Source: GCA-2718595 sp963935005 (GTDB taxonomy: Bacteria > Gemmatimonadota > Gemmatimonadetes > Longimicrobiales > Gaopeijiaceae). From it: DNA of 40,724 nucleotides. The stretch is taken from assembly GCA_963935005.1 (NCBI GenBank), contig CAWWAX010000006.1:1-40724 (forward strand), written 5' to 3'. Shown piece after piece: positions 1-7,446 of this stretch (position 1 is its first letter; the number at the start of each line of letters is the position of its first letter). A model generated the notes under the pieces. It was not told the DNA's origin, searched no databases, and saw only the letters and a list, made by a program, of their open reading frames with translations. The translations under genes were made by a program, and so were the position numbers.

Positions 1-164
1 GGGAGCTCTTCTGGGCTAATCGAAAGAAATTTTGAAATAGTCTTAATCATTATATCAAGAATAAAACCAGACCCACTAGCATGTAAACAGGTCAAATTCT
101 ACGGGCAATAACAATAAAGGGTTTACCAGTGTAGCTCGCTCGCCTAAATTTTACTGTCGGACGT

Positions 165-194
165 TGGAGACAAGAGGGTCTCCAGTGGGTTTTT
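165..194 (+). terminator. Hairpin plus T-tract upstream of lpdA
   Basis: A 7-bp perfect stem, TGGAGAC (165-171) with GTCTCCA (178-184), encloses a 6-nt loop and is followed by GTGGG and five T residues (190-194). This is the shape of an intrinsic terminator. It lies only about 22 nt before the lpdA start codon, and no upstream gene is visible in the first 160 bases. It either ends a transcript coming from outside the window or acts as an attenuator in the lpdA leader. Confidence 0.5.
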
Positions 195-215
195 GTCTAA
201 GACGAGAGAGAGCAC

Positions 216-1619
216 GTGCCAGAAAAGACGTTTGACCTACTTGTGGTAGGAGGAGGGCCAGCAGGATACGTTGCAGCCATCAGGGGCTCCCAGTTAGGAA
301 TGCGAGTTGCTTGTATCGAAGAGGAAAAATTAGGAGGAGTCTGCTTGAACGTAGGATGCATTCCAACAAAAGCTCTGTTGAGTAGCGCTCTGTTAGTGAA
401 CGAATGTCAATCGGCGGCATCCCACGGAATCAGCTTTGACAATTTTAGTAGCGATCTAAGTCCCGCACAAAGGCGCAGCAGAGCTATAGCGGAAAAATTG
501 GCTAACGGCGTATCACATCTTTTTAAGAAAAATAAAATTACACATATCACAGGAAGAGGAAGGTTGTCAGGAGACGGTTCTGTTGAGGTGACTTCAGGAG
601 ACGGTGAAAAAGAGACCTACGCTGCTGCCCATGTTTTGTTGGCAACCGGGTCAAGGCCGAGGGATATTCCAGTTCTACCAATCGATGAAAGTACTATTTG
701 GTCTTCTACAGGAGCGCTGTTTCAGGAGACAGCCCCAGCTTCACTGGCTGTTGTAGGCGCAGGTGCTGTGGGAATGGAGTTTGCCGATATTTATAATGCA
801 TACGGGTCAAAAGTAACGGTCATAGAGGCTTTGGAACGGATCCTGCCGATCGAGGACGCCGATTCTTCAGCGGCTCTGCAAAGAAGCTTCAAGAAGAGAG
901 GGGTTGAAATTCATACAGGAGCTACCGTTAAGGAGGCCACAATAGGAGAGGCTACTGTTAGGCTGGTGTTTGAAGACAAAGATGGTAGGTCCCAGGAGCT
1001 GGAGGTAGAAAGAGTATTGTCGGCCGTCGGGAGAGTTCCAAACACGGAAGGGTTAGGCCTTAAAGAGGTGGGCGTTGAGGTTGACGAGAGAGGCTTCGTG
1101 GTTGTAGACCACCACATGAGATCCAGCGTTCCAGGCGTCTACGCAGTAGGAGACTGTGCTGGAAATCAGCTTCTAGCTCACAAAGCGATGCATGAAGGAG
1201 TTGTATGTGTGGAGGCGATCGCGGGCGAGGCGCATGGCTCTGTTGACTATGCTAATGTTCCCAATTGTACTTATTGTAACCCAGAGGTGGCTTCTGTGGG
1301 GCTGACAGAAGTGCAGGCCAAAGAACAGGGGTTCGACGTTGAGGTAGGAAAGTTTCCTTGGATTGGAAACGGCAGGGCCTTGGCAGGGGGGCACACCGAA
1401 GGGTTTGTAAAAGTGATAAGAGACAAAGAGTACTCAGAAATTTTGGGAGCTCATATCGTTGGCCCCCATGCGACAGAGTTGATTGCTGAGTTTGTGGTAG
1501 GCCGTCACCTAGAGGCAACAGTGGAAGAAATGGACAAGGCCATGCATCCACATCCTACTTTGTCTGAAGCGGTTGCAGAGGCCGCCTTGGGGGCGCTGGG
1601 CCGTACGATCCATCTATAG
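216..1619 (+). CDS. lpdA: Dihydrolipoyl dehydrogenase (E3)
   Basis: This is the FAD-dependent flavoprotein that reoxidises dihydrolipoamide in 2-oxoacid dehydrogenase complexes or the glycine cleavage system, passing electrons to NAD+ in the cytoplasm. The 467 residues are the normal family length. Visible motifs are the N-terminal FAD fold GGGPAGYVAA (12-21), the redox-active disulfide CLNVGC (Cys43, Cys48), the NAD-binding GAGAVGMEF and the C-terminal catalytic HPHPTLSE (His446, Glu451). The start is GTG, preceded by a purine-rich GAGAGAG at about 205-211. No pyruvate or 2-oxoglutarate dehydrogenase E1/E2 gene is nearby, so the partner complex cannot be named from context. It converges on ispH. 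A general E3 is far more likely than a mercuric or glutathione reductase because of the disulfide spacing and the C-terminal motif. Confidence 0.95.
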   Translation: MPEKTFDLLVVGGGPAGYVAAIRGSQLGMRVACIEEEKLGGVCLNVGCIPTKALLSSALLVNECQSAASHGISFDNFSSDLSPAQRRSRAIAEKLANGVSHLFKKNKITHITGRGRLSGDGSVEVTSGDGEKETYAAAHVLLATGSRPRDIPVLPIDESTIWSSTGALFQETAPASLAVVGAGAVGMEFADIYNAYGSKVTVIEALERILPIEDADSSAALQRSFKKRGVEIHTGATVKEATIGEATVRLVFEDKDGRSQELEVERVLSAVGRVPNTEGLGLKEVGVEVDERGFVVVDHHMRSSVPGVYAVGDCAGNQLLAHKAMHEGVVCVEAIAGEAHGSVDYANVPNCTYCNPEVASVGLTEVQAKEQGFDVEVGKFPWIGNGRALAGGHTEGFVKVIRDKEYSEILGAHIVGPHATELIAEFVVGRHLEATVEEMDKAMHPHPTLSEAVAEAALGALGRTIHL

Positions 1620-1628
1620 CGGAGACGT

Positions 1629-1678
1629 GTTCGGGCCAGGCCTTAAAGAAGCATTGAACCCCGAACGCTGTTTTAAGG
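1629..1678. terminator. Possible hairpins between convergent lpdA and ispH
   Basis: Two inverted repeats interleave in the short convergent gap. GTTCGGG (1629-1635) can pair with CCCGAAC (1660-1666), and CCTTAAA (1641-1647) with TTTAAGG (1672-1678). They cannot both form as a simple nested hairpin. There is no clear T-tract, so a terminator role is only inferred from position. Confidence 0.25.
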
Positions 1679-1682
1679 GTGT

Positions 1683-2906
1683 TTAGTCTATGCCCATCGG
1701 CAGATCGACGTTCCGCATCCTCAATATTCGCACGAGGGCTTCCCCAATTTTGTTATTAGGAGTAGAGGCTCCTGCAGTCATCCCGAGCTTGAAAGGCCCT
1801 CTAGGCAGCCAGTCTTTTTGAAGCACTTCCTTGGTGTCGGCTCCAACGTCGGGTTTGTGTCGTATGGTAGAAGCGTCTAAGTCTATGCAGCTTGCATCTT
1901 CTATATGATAAGTTCTAGTGAACTGTCTGCAGAGATGAGCTAAGTGGTCGGTATTCGATGAGTTATAGCCCCCTATGACGACCATCACCTCTGGCGGTCC
2001 TTCTTCCATTAAGTCGTGTATAGCATCTTGTCTTTCTTGGGTAGCAGAACAGATGGTGCCGAAAGAGCGAAAATTTTCGTCGGCGTAAGCCTTGCCGAAT
2101 CCCTCAGCCATGGCTTTCTCAACTTGGGATCCAATGGCTAGAGAGTCGCTGGCGAGCATGGTTGTTTGATTGGCCACCCCTATTTTCTTCAGGTCTTCTT
2201 CAGGATCAAACCCTTCGGTGGCTTTCTTAGCGAAATGCTGGGCGAACTCTGCCTTGGACATTGCTCCTGGCTTTTTTGTAATGTAGTCGCAAACAAGCTC
2301 TGTTTCCTGCATGTCTCTTACAATGATATATCGCCCGTCAGCATGTTTGCCGACCTGTGAGGCTGTAGCTCTAGATTCTTCATGATAGTGTTTGCCGTGA
2401 ATCAAGGCTGTGAAGCCATCTCGAGCATAGCTTTCAACTCTTTTCCATACCAGCAATACAGATCCGCAAGTTGTATCGACCAGAATACATCCGATAGCCC
2501 TTAAGGTGTTGAGGTCGTGCAGTGTCACCCCGAAGGCTGGCAGAATGACAACATCTTCCTCGGTTAGTTCTGAAAAATCAAAAACTCCAGTGTTATTAGG
2601 CTGGAGGAAGTCCATGTCCATATCTCGCAAGCGTTGATTCACGTGGGGGTTGTGGATTATCTCTCCCACCAAACGGATTCTGCGCTCTGGAAACTTGTGT
2701 CGCGCTTCATAGGCATAGTCGATAGCTCTGTCGACTCCGTAACAAAACCCAAATTCCTGGGCTAGACATACCGTGATGTCACCTAAAACCTGCGTGTGGC
2801 CCGCTTCACGAATATTCTGTATCAGAGTTGAATGATACTCAGCGTCTATTACGGGTTGCACTTGGGATTTCAACCCAAATCCCTTTCGGAAATAATTGTT
2901 TGTCAT
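1683..2906 (-). CDS. ispH: 4-hydroxy-3-methylbut-2-enyl diphosphate reductase (long form)
   Basis: IspH (LytB) is a [4Fe-4S] enzyme that performs the last step of the MEP isoprenoid pathway, turning HMBPP into IPP and DMAPP. The three cluster cysteines are visible as Cys55 in FCYGVDRA, Cys147 in DTTCGSV and Cys286 in TICSATQERQ. Substrate-pocket motifs NPHVN and GKHYHEE are also present. At 407 residues it is clearly longer than the roughly 310-residue enterobacterial enzyme, with an N-terminal extension and internal insertions as in the cyanobacterial/plant-type form. ATG start. It is a single gene, convergent with lpdA and divergent from the M42 peptidase gene over a 149-bp promoter region. 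The cyanobacterial/plant type often uses ferredoxin as reductant; a ferredoxin gene lies at 5785, but a link is only a guess. Confidence 0.95.
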   Translation of the reverse strand: MTNNYFRKGFGLKSQVQPVIDAEYHSTLIQNIREAGHTQVLGDITVCLAQEFGFCYGVDRAIDYAYEARHKFPERRIRLVGEIIHNPHVNQRLRDMDMDFLQPNNTGVFDFSELTEEDVVILPAFGVTLHDLNTLRAIGCILVDTTCGSVLLVWKRVESYARDGFTALIHGKHYHEESRATASQVGKHADGRYIIVRDMQETELVCDYITKKPGAMSKAEFAQHFAKKATEGFDPEEDLKKIGVANQTTMLASDSLAIGSQVEKAMAEGFGKAYADENFRSFGTICSATQERQDAIHDLMEEGPPEVMVVIGGYNSSNTDHLAHLCRQFTRTYHIEDASCIDLDASTIRHKPDVGADTKEVLQKDWLPRGPFKLGMTAGASTPNNKIGEALVRILRMRNVDLPMGID

Positions 2907-3055
2907 TTGTCTCCGTATACCAGACAGTTTGGTTCCTGATGCCCCCTAGAGGATCACCACTAAGTTAGCTTAGCAGAGAAGAATCTAAAGGGTTTGTGTT
3001 CTGATGCACCAGCGCAGACGGCGTTTGAGCCCTTGAGGATGGCTGGGAAGATGAT

Positions 3056-4141
3056 ATGTTCGAGCCCATGAACTATTCAACAGGATTTCTAGAGAAACTC
3101 CTCGATGCACCAGGCCCTTCGGGGTTTGAACAAAGAGCGGCCGCAGCCTGGCGTCAAGAAGCAGAAACTTTTGCTGATGTCGTCAGGACGGATGTAGCAG
3201 GCAACACTTTTGCCAAAGTGAACCCAGAGGGCTCTCCCTGCGTTATGATGGCTGGGCATATCGACGAGATAGGGTTGCAGGTCACTCACGTTGACCAAGA
3301 AGGATTTTTGTATGTTTCGGGAATTGGCGGATGGGATTCGCAGGTTGTGGTAGGACAGAGGGTGCGGATATTAACCAGCAGCCAGGGAGATTTGGTCGGA
3401 GTTGTAGGGAAGAAACCAATTCATCTCCAGAAACCAGACCAACGGAAGAAGGTTTCTCAGTTGACCGACCTGTGGATTGATATAGGAGCTTCATCTCGGC
3501 AAGAGGTAGAGGACTCAGGCCTGAGAGTTGGCGACCCTATGGTTATAGATGTGCCAATGGTTTCTCTGAAAGGAGATCGTATCTCAAGCAGAGCTGTCGA
3601 CGACAGGGTCGGGGCCTACGTTATACTGGAAGCTTTGAGAGCTATAGCTGACGCTTCGGCAGAGTCTTGTGCGGTAGCAGTGGCAACTGTGCAAGAAGAA
3701 ATAGGAGGTGGCTCTGGGGGTGGTGCGCGAGCCAGCTCGTTTTCATTACAGCCAGACGTGGCCCTGGTAGTTGATGTGACTTTCAGCACGGACGTACCAG
3801 ATGTTTCAAAAAAAGAACTGGGGAACCACAAGCTCGGTGGCGGACCAGTCCTTAGCAGGGGCTCTGCCGTTCATCCTGTTGTGTTTGATCGTTTGGTAGC
3901 AGCAGCAGAATCTGAAGGGATACCGTATACGATTCAGGCCGCCCCGAGGGCAACCCGGACAGATGCGGACTCCATCTATATGAACAGGGCTGGCGTCCCG
4001 ACTGGGCTTGTTTCAATACCCAACAGATACATGCATTCGCCCAATGAAATGGTCAGCCTTGCTGACTTAACAAACACGGCCAAGCTGTTGGCGGCTTTCG
4101 TTCTGGGCCTTGGCAAAGACACGGACTTTACTCCACTTTGA
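3056..4141 (+). CDS. M42 family metallo-aminopeptidase
   Basis: This is a cytoplasmic, usually tetrahedral dodecameric, dinuclear-metal aminopeptidase (FrvX/YsdC/glutamyl-aminopeptidase group) that trims peptides to amino acids. Motifs in order are AGHIDEIG (metal His68, Asp70), RAVDDRVG (bridging Asp182), QEEIGGG (general base and metal Glu214/215), VVDV (Asp240) and the C-terminal YMHSPNE with the last metal His. Length (361) is normal. The start used is ATG 3056. A second in-frame ATG lies 12 nt downstream at 3068, and the upstream GAGGAT/GGGAAG purines could serve either. Substrate preference cannot be read from the sequence. It is a single gene with a 6-bp stem-loop (TGAAGC/GCTTCA, 4151-4167) just after the stop. 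Confidence 0.92.
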   Translation: MFEPMNYSTGFLEKLLDAPGPSGFEQRAAAAWRQEAETFADVVRTDVAGNTFAKVNPEGSPCVMMAGHIDEIGLQVTHVDQEGFLYVSGIGGWDSQVVVGQRVRILTSSQGDLVGVVGKKPIHLQKPDQRKKVSQLTDLWIDIGASSRQEVEDSGLRVGDPMVIDVPMVSLKGDRISSRAVDDRVGAYVILEALRAIADASAESCAVAVATVQEEIGGGSGGGARASSFSLQPDVALVVDVTFSTDVPDVSKKELGNHKLGGGPVLSRGSAVHPVVFDRLVAAAESEGIPYTIQAAPRATRTDADSIYMNRAGVPTGLVSIPNRYMHSPNEMVSLADLTNTAKLLAAFVLGLGKDTDFTPL

Positions 4142-4275
4142 TACAGCATTTGAAGCGGTGGGCTTCAGGGAAAGTGTAAACAGCTTGACCTTAGGCGTTC
4201 TCTTGCCTACCCTTTGCCGTCCGTAAAACTATTGATTTTTGAGGCTGCTAAATCTTATCACGAGGCTAGCGTTGA

Positions 4276-4749
4276 ATGTTTGATGTCAATGAGGTGGTTG
4301 GTGAATTACAGGGCTTAAAAGAGGAAGGCTATCTTTCCGACGCCCTGTTACGTCGTGCTGTCAGAAGTATTTTTGGCTCAGAAGAGCGTTTCGATTGGGT
4401 TGGAGTTTATCTGCTAAAGTCTGAAGAAGATCAGCTTTGGTTGCATAACTATTTAGGGGATCCGACAGCCCATGCGAAAATTTCAGTAGGGGAAGGCGTT
4501 TGTGGAATGGCGGTGGCCAATAACGAGAACATAAATGTTCCTGACGTCAGTACAAACCAAAACTACATCTCCTGTAGCCCAAAGGTTAAATCAGAAATGG
4601 TTGTTCTAATCCGAAGTCAAGGACAAATTTTTGGTCAAATTGATATTGATAGCCATCAAGCAGCAGCATTCACAGACGAGGACGTTGCAGCGATGGAAGA
4701 AGTCGCAGGCAAGCTAGCCGAACAGATGGCAGAAGAGCGGTCTTCTTAG
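4276..4749 (+). CDS. GAF-domain protein, free methionine-(R)-sulfoxide reductase-like
   Basis: A single GAF domain of 157 residues resembling fRMsr (E. coli YebR/MsrC), which reduces free methionine-R-sulfoxide in oxidative-stress repair. The diagnostic string is GEGVCGMA, then VPDV, then YISCSPKVKSE, then QIDIDS. Cys76 and Cys100 have the same 24-residue spacing as E. coli Cys94 and Cys118. The third family cysteine (E. coli Cys84) is replaced by the HAKIS segment. The remaining pair could still run the thiol cycle, so I lean to an enzyme rather than a pure ligand-sensing GAF, with some doubt. ATG start. The gene stands alone and converges on the DUF481 gene. Confidence 0.8.
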   Translation: MFDVNEVVGELQGLKEEGYLSDALLRRAVRSIFGSEERFDWVGVYLLKSEEDQLWLHNYLGDPTAHAKISVGEGVCGMAVANNENINVPDVSTNQNYISCSPKVKSEMVVLIRSQGQIFGQIDIDSHQAAAFTDEDVAAMEEVAGKLAEQMAEERSS

Positions 4750-4824
4750 CTTCTATTACCTTCGCGGTGGTCCTTGAAGTTCCCGTTATGTAGTGTGGCG
4801 CAGGCGGAAGGGGTGTTGCTTAGG

Positions 4825-5613
4825 TCATCTGAAAGTGCTCACAAGACTAAAAAACACTTGGCCGTCATTGTTTGAGCGTGCCCCTCGGGCCTGAGCCTCT
4901 GAGTCAAAGCTGTCTACAAATGAGAACTGGATAGCCATGCTTTGGCTTAGTTGGAGCGAGACGCTTTGCCGTGAACTGAGAGTGAAGTTGGCCAGCCTTT
5001 TTATTTCTGGTTCAACGGATAGGTCGCTTTCGATAGTGAGCCGTCCGTCCTGCAGGGTTTTTGAAAAGGCAAACCCTGCAGACCATTTTCCAACCACTTT
5101 TCTCTCAATCAGAAAGAGCTCTTCTTCAAGAGGTAGTGTTTTTTCTGCTAACAAAGCGAAGCTCCACTCTGTTTCCGTCCCCTGAAAATCCCCTTGATAT
5201 TTGCCTCCTGCTCCGATGTTATAGCGGAGATCAATTTTTTTTTCATAAGCGGACTCGATTTTCCCCAAGAGAAATCCTTTGAAGGATGCGCCCGCTTCAA
5301 AATTAACGTCTGAAGTGATTTCCCAGGCCCGTTTATTCATGACTGTTTCACCCTGCTTGTTAGCCGATTCACCGTAAGCAAAAGCGAAGCGGCCAGCCAG
5401 GTCTAGGATTCCTTTGTCTGCTTCTCCAGAAAGGGCTGTGGTTACAGCGAACTGGCTGGTGTTGCCAAAAAAAGCGCTGGCACCGAGCTCTCCTTTTGCT
5501 TCCCAGTCGGGCGCCGAACTGATATCACTGGCAGACCCGGAAGGGTTTTCCTGTCCAGCTATTGGGCAGACTAAACTAAAAAGTAGCAGATGGTTAATGA
5601 AGGTAGTCCGCAT
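4825..5613 (-). CDS. DUF481 (YdiY-like) outer-membrane beta-barrel protein
   Basis: A 262-residue exported protein. Residues 1-21 form a hydrophobic signal peptide (LLLFSLVCPIAG, cleavage likely near AGQE). The rest alternates short amphipathic strands typical of a beta-barrel and ends in Phe-Arg after a final aromatic/hydrophobic strand (FFSLVSTFR). The layout fits DUF481, seen in YdiY: GELGASAFFGNTSQ near the start, repeated strands of about 10-12 residues, and a double-Phe last strand. Biochemical function of the family is unknown. The protein shows that the cell has an outer membrane. It is convergent with the GAF gene and divergent from the ferredoxin operon. Confidence 0.85.
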   Translation of the reverse strand: MRTTFINHLLLFSLVCPIAGQENPSGSASDISSAPDWEAKGELGASAFFGNTSQFAVTTALSGEADKGILDLAGRFAFAYGESANKQGETVMNKRAWEITSDVNFEAGASFKGFLLGKIESAYEKKIDLRYNIGAGGKYQGDFQGTETEWSFALLAEKTLPLEEELFLIERKVVGKWSAGFAFSKTLQDGRLTIESDLSVEPEIKRLANFTLSSRQSVSLQLSQSMAIQFSFVDSFDSEAQARGARSNNDGQVFFSLVSTFR

Positions 5614-5724
5614 CAGAAGTCTCTATTGCATAAATAAATGGGGTTTTTGGGCCAGTGCAGCATGGTGCATTTGAAATAGTGTTTAATCACATTCCTCATT
5701 TAGAAACCCCTTGCAAGCCTCACG

Positions 5725-5740
5725 TAACCTCTAGAGGTTA
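5725..5740. promoter_or_regulatory. 16-bp perfect palindrome upstream of the ferredoxin operon
   Basis: TAACCTCTAGAGGTTA is its own exact reverse complement. It sits in the 171-bp divergent gap between the DUF481 gene (-) and the ferredoxin-Mrp-PCP_red-ABC operon (+), about 45 nt before the latter. A dimeric repressor or activator site is the natural reading. I cannot assign it to a regulator family, and the regulator gene is not obvious in the window. Confidence 0.5.
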
Positions 5741-5784
5741 TGATAAACCAAATGCTACGATAAGGAAAACATCAGCAACCTGAA

Positions 5785-6051
5785 GTGGGGGCATGGCTAT
5801 TGAGCGACATAGACGAGCAGGTGGTAAAAGGACTAACCGTGCGGATAGACCGCTTACTTTGTGTTGGCTTTGGCGACTGCATAGAGCTAGCTGAGGATAT
5901 ATTTGAGCTTGACGAAGACGGCATAGCTGTCTTTAGGGCCGAACCCGCCTCAGGGGAGTTTGACCAAGAAGCCTTTCTGGAGGCGTGCCGTTCCTGTCCT
6001 GTTGATGCAATTGTGGTGTTGAACAGCGAGGGTGAGGAGTTAGCACCGTGA
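5785..6051 (+). CDS. Small single-cluster ferredoxin
   Basis: An 88-residue acidic ferredoxin. The cluster-binding pattern is Cys26-VGFGD-Cys32 and, near the end, Cys68-RS-Cys71-Pro-VDAI. The CVGxGxC...CP pattern is that of the small P450- or oxygenase-associated ferredoxins, where the missing second cysteine gives a [3Fe-4S] cluster. Here an extra cysteine (Cys68) precedes the CP motif and might act as a fourth ligand. The start is uncertain: GTG 5785 is the longest, but TTG 5800 or GTG 5821 would still give a complete fold. It is the first gene of the operon, 34 nt before the Mrp ATPase, so it may donate electrons or clusters to the proteins that follow. Confidence 0.85.
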   Translation: MGAWLLSDIDEQVVKGLTVRIDRLLCVGFGDCIELAEDIFELDEDGIAVFRAEPASGEFDQEAFLEACRSCPVDAIVVLNSEGEELAP

Positions 6052-6085
6052 TCCAGAAGGATTCAATCTTAGAGCGAACTAAAAG

Positions 6086-6985
6086 ATGAGAAAAATACGC
6101 ACCTATCAAGACGTGTCTCATGGCACCGGATCAGAACTTCTCGAACAAGTAATAGAACAACAAGAACGTCTTGCAGATCGTCTTTCTCAGGTTAAACGCC
6201 TTGTGGCTATAGCCAGCGGCAAAGGTGGGGTTGGCAAGAGCGCCATAACAGCAAATCTAGCGGCTGGACTAGCGAAGAGAGGCTTCAAGGTGGGAGCAAC
6301 TGATGCTGACCTTAACGGCCCATCTTTGGGAAGAATGTTAAATGTCTCCGGTGCCACCCTAGGCGATTCGGCCGACGGGGTGGCACCAGCGAATAGCCCT
6401 ACTGGTGTGAGGGTAATGTCTATGGAGCTACTTCAAAGCGAAGCTGATGCGCCCCTTAAGTGGAGAGAACCCTCCCTGGGTGGCTTTATCTGGCAAAGTA
6501 GCCTCGAGACAGGGGTGCTGAGAGAATTCCTGGGAGATGTTGCCTGGGGAGACCTCGACGTTCTTCTTATAGACGTTCCTCCAGGCACAGACAAAATTAA
6601 AAGGTTGTTGGAGTTGCTTCCAAGTCTCGACTTAATGCTCCTGGTGACCACTCCGTCTGAGACAACCCGTTTTGTGGTTGCAAAGTCTATTCGTTTGGCG
6701 CAGGAGGCAGGGATAGAAAACATCGGTCTGGTGGAGAACATGGAGTCACATGTTTGTGCCTCTTGTGGGCATGTTTCTAGGCTTTTCGGCACAGAAGCTA
6801 CTGAGGAAGAGTCTCCCTATGGAGCAGTGTCCTTGTGGGGCAGCATTCCTTTTGACCCAAGGTTGGGAGCTTCCACAGACGAGGGTCACCCACTGATAAA
6901 TGTAGACCCCGCGGCCGCAGCCAGCGTAGCTTTGCAGGCGCTTGTAGAGAGGGTTAGTGAACATATTAAAGGGGGTGTCCAATGA
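6086..6985 (+). CDS. Mrp/NBP35-type P-loop ATPase (Fe-S cluster carrier)
   Basis: A deviant-Walker-A ATPase of the MinD/Mrp group. ASGKGGVGKSA (residues 43-53) contains the signature intermonomer lysine, followed by DADLNGPSLG (switch I), IDVPPGTD (Walker B-like) and CASC (Cys224, Cys227), the pair that binds a bridging [4Fe-4S] cluster at the dimer interface in ApbC/Nbp35 proteins. Length is 299. There is no N-terminal MIP18/DUF59 domain; instead about 35 residues of predicted helix precede the P-loop. Members store and transfer Fe-S clusters in the cytoplasm. It overlaps the next gene by 4 nt (ATGA), so translation is coupled. The neighbours, a ferredoxin and PCP_red proteins, suggest a dedicated rather than general carrier. 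This is inferred. Confidence 0.88.
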   Translation: MRKIRTYQDVSHGTGSELLEQVIEQQERLADRLSQVKRLVAIASGKGGVGKSAITANLAAGLAKRGFKVGATDADLNGPSLGRMLNVSGATLGDSADGVAPANSPTGVRVMSMELLQSEADAPLKWREPSLGGFIWQSSLETGVLREFLGDVAWGDLDVLLIDVPPGTDKIKRLLELLPSLDLMLLVTTPSETTRFVVAKSIRLAQEAGIENIGLVENMESHVCASCGHVSRLFGTEATEEESPYGAVSLWGSIPFDPRLGASTDEGHPLINVDPAAAASVALQALVERVSEHIKGGVQ

Positions 6986-7443
6986 AATTTCTCTGTATTC
7001 CTTGTGACGCGGTAATGGATTTTGCAGAGCGCCAGATTCCAGGTGATGGTACGCTTGCAGCGGTCTTTGAGTGTGGCTCCTGTAATATGGAGGTAGCTAT
7101 GTTAACGAATCCGATGGAAACCCAGTTAGTCTCGAGCATGGGCGTTAAGATAGGGGGCAGAGAAGTTCCTGCTCAGCCAATGGAGCTTTCTCGAACCTCT
7201 ATGGAAGGAGGAAAGGAAGACGCTTTCGAGGCGACTGAAAGTGTTGCACCAGAGAACCAGGGCCATCCTTTAAGGGTAGCGTGGACATCTGAGGCCGTTG
7301 GAAGATTGGACAATGTTCCGAGTTTTGTTAGGGGGATGGTTAAGAGGATTTATACTGACTGGGCACAGCAAAACGGCGTCTCGGAAATGACTCCTGTAAT
7401 CATGGACAGAGCTCGAACAGAGCTCGGCTTAGAGGATATGTAG
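6982..7443 (+). CDS. Zinc-ribbon protein with C-terminal PCP_red domain
   Basis: A 153-residue protein in two parts. Residues 1-40 carry two CxxC knuckles (Cys5/Cys8 and Cys31/Cys34) that should hold zinc or an iron centre. A low-complexity linker rich in Glu, Met and Ser follows. From Trp101 the sequence WTSEAVGRLDNVPSFVRG...ARTEL matches the PCP_red pattern (W..A...L..VP.FVR, then G....T..VM..A), the short domain at the C-terminus of light-independent protochlorophyllide reductase subunit B. The protein has no catalytic domain and no membrane segment. It overlaps mrp by 4 nt and is followed at once by the ABC ATPase gene. I recognise the domains but no characterised function for this combination; binding or delivery of a tetrapyrrole or Fe-S cofactor is a guess. 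Confidence 0.8.
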   Translation: MKFLCIPCDAVMDFAERQIPGDGTLAAVFECGSCNMEVAMLTNPMETQLVSSMGVKIGGREVPAQPMELSRTSMEGGKEDAFEATESVAPENQGHPLRVAWTSEAVGRLDNVPSFVRGMVKRIYTDWAQQNGVSEMTPVIMDRARTELGLEDM

Positions 7444-7446
7444 CCT

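Noticed and set aside
6433..6982. Minus-strand frames opposite the Mrp ATPase gene
   Set aside because: They are shadows of a gene with clear Walker A and CxxC motifs; the translations show no recognisable domain.
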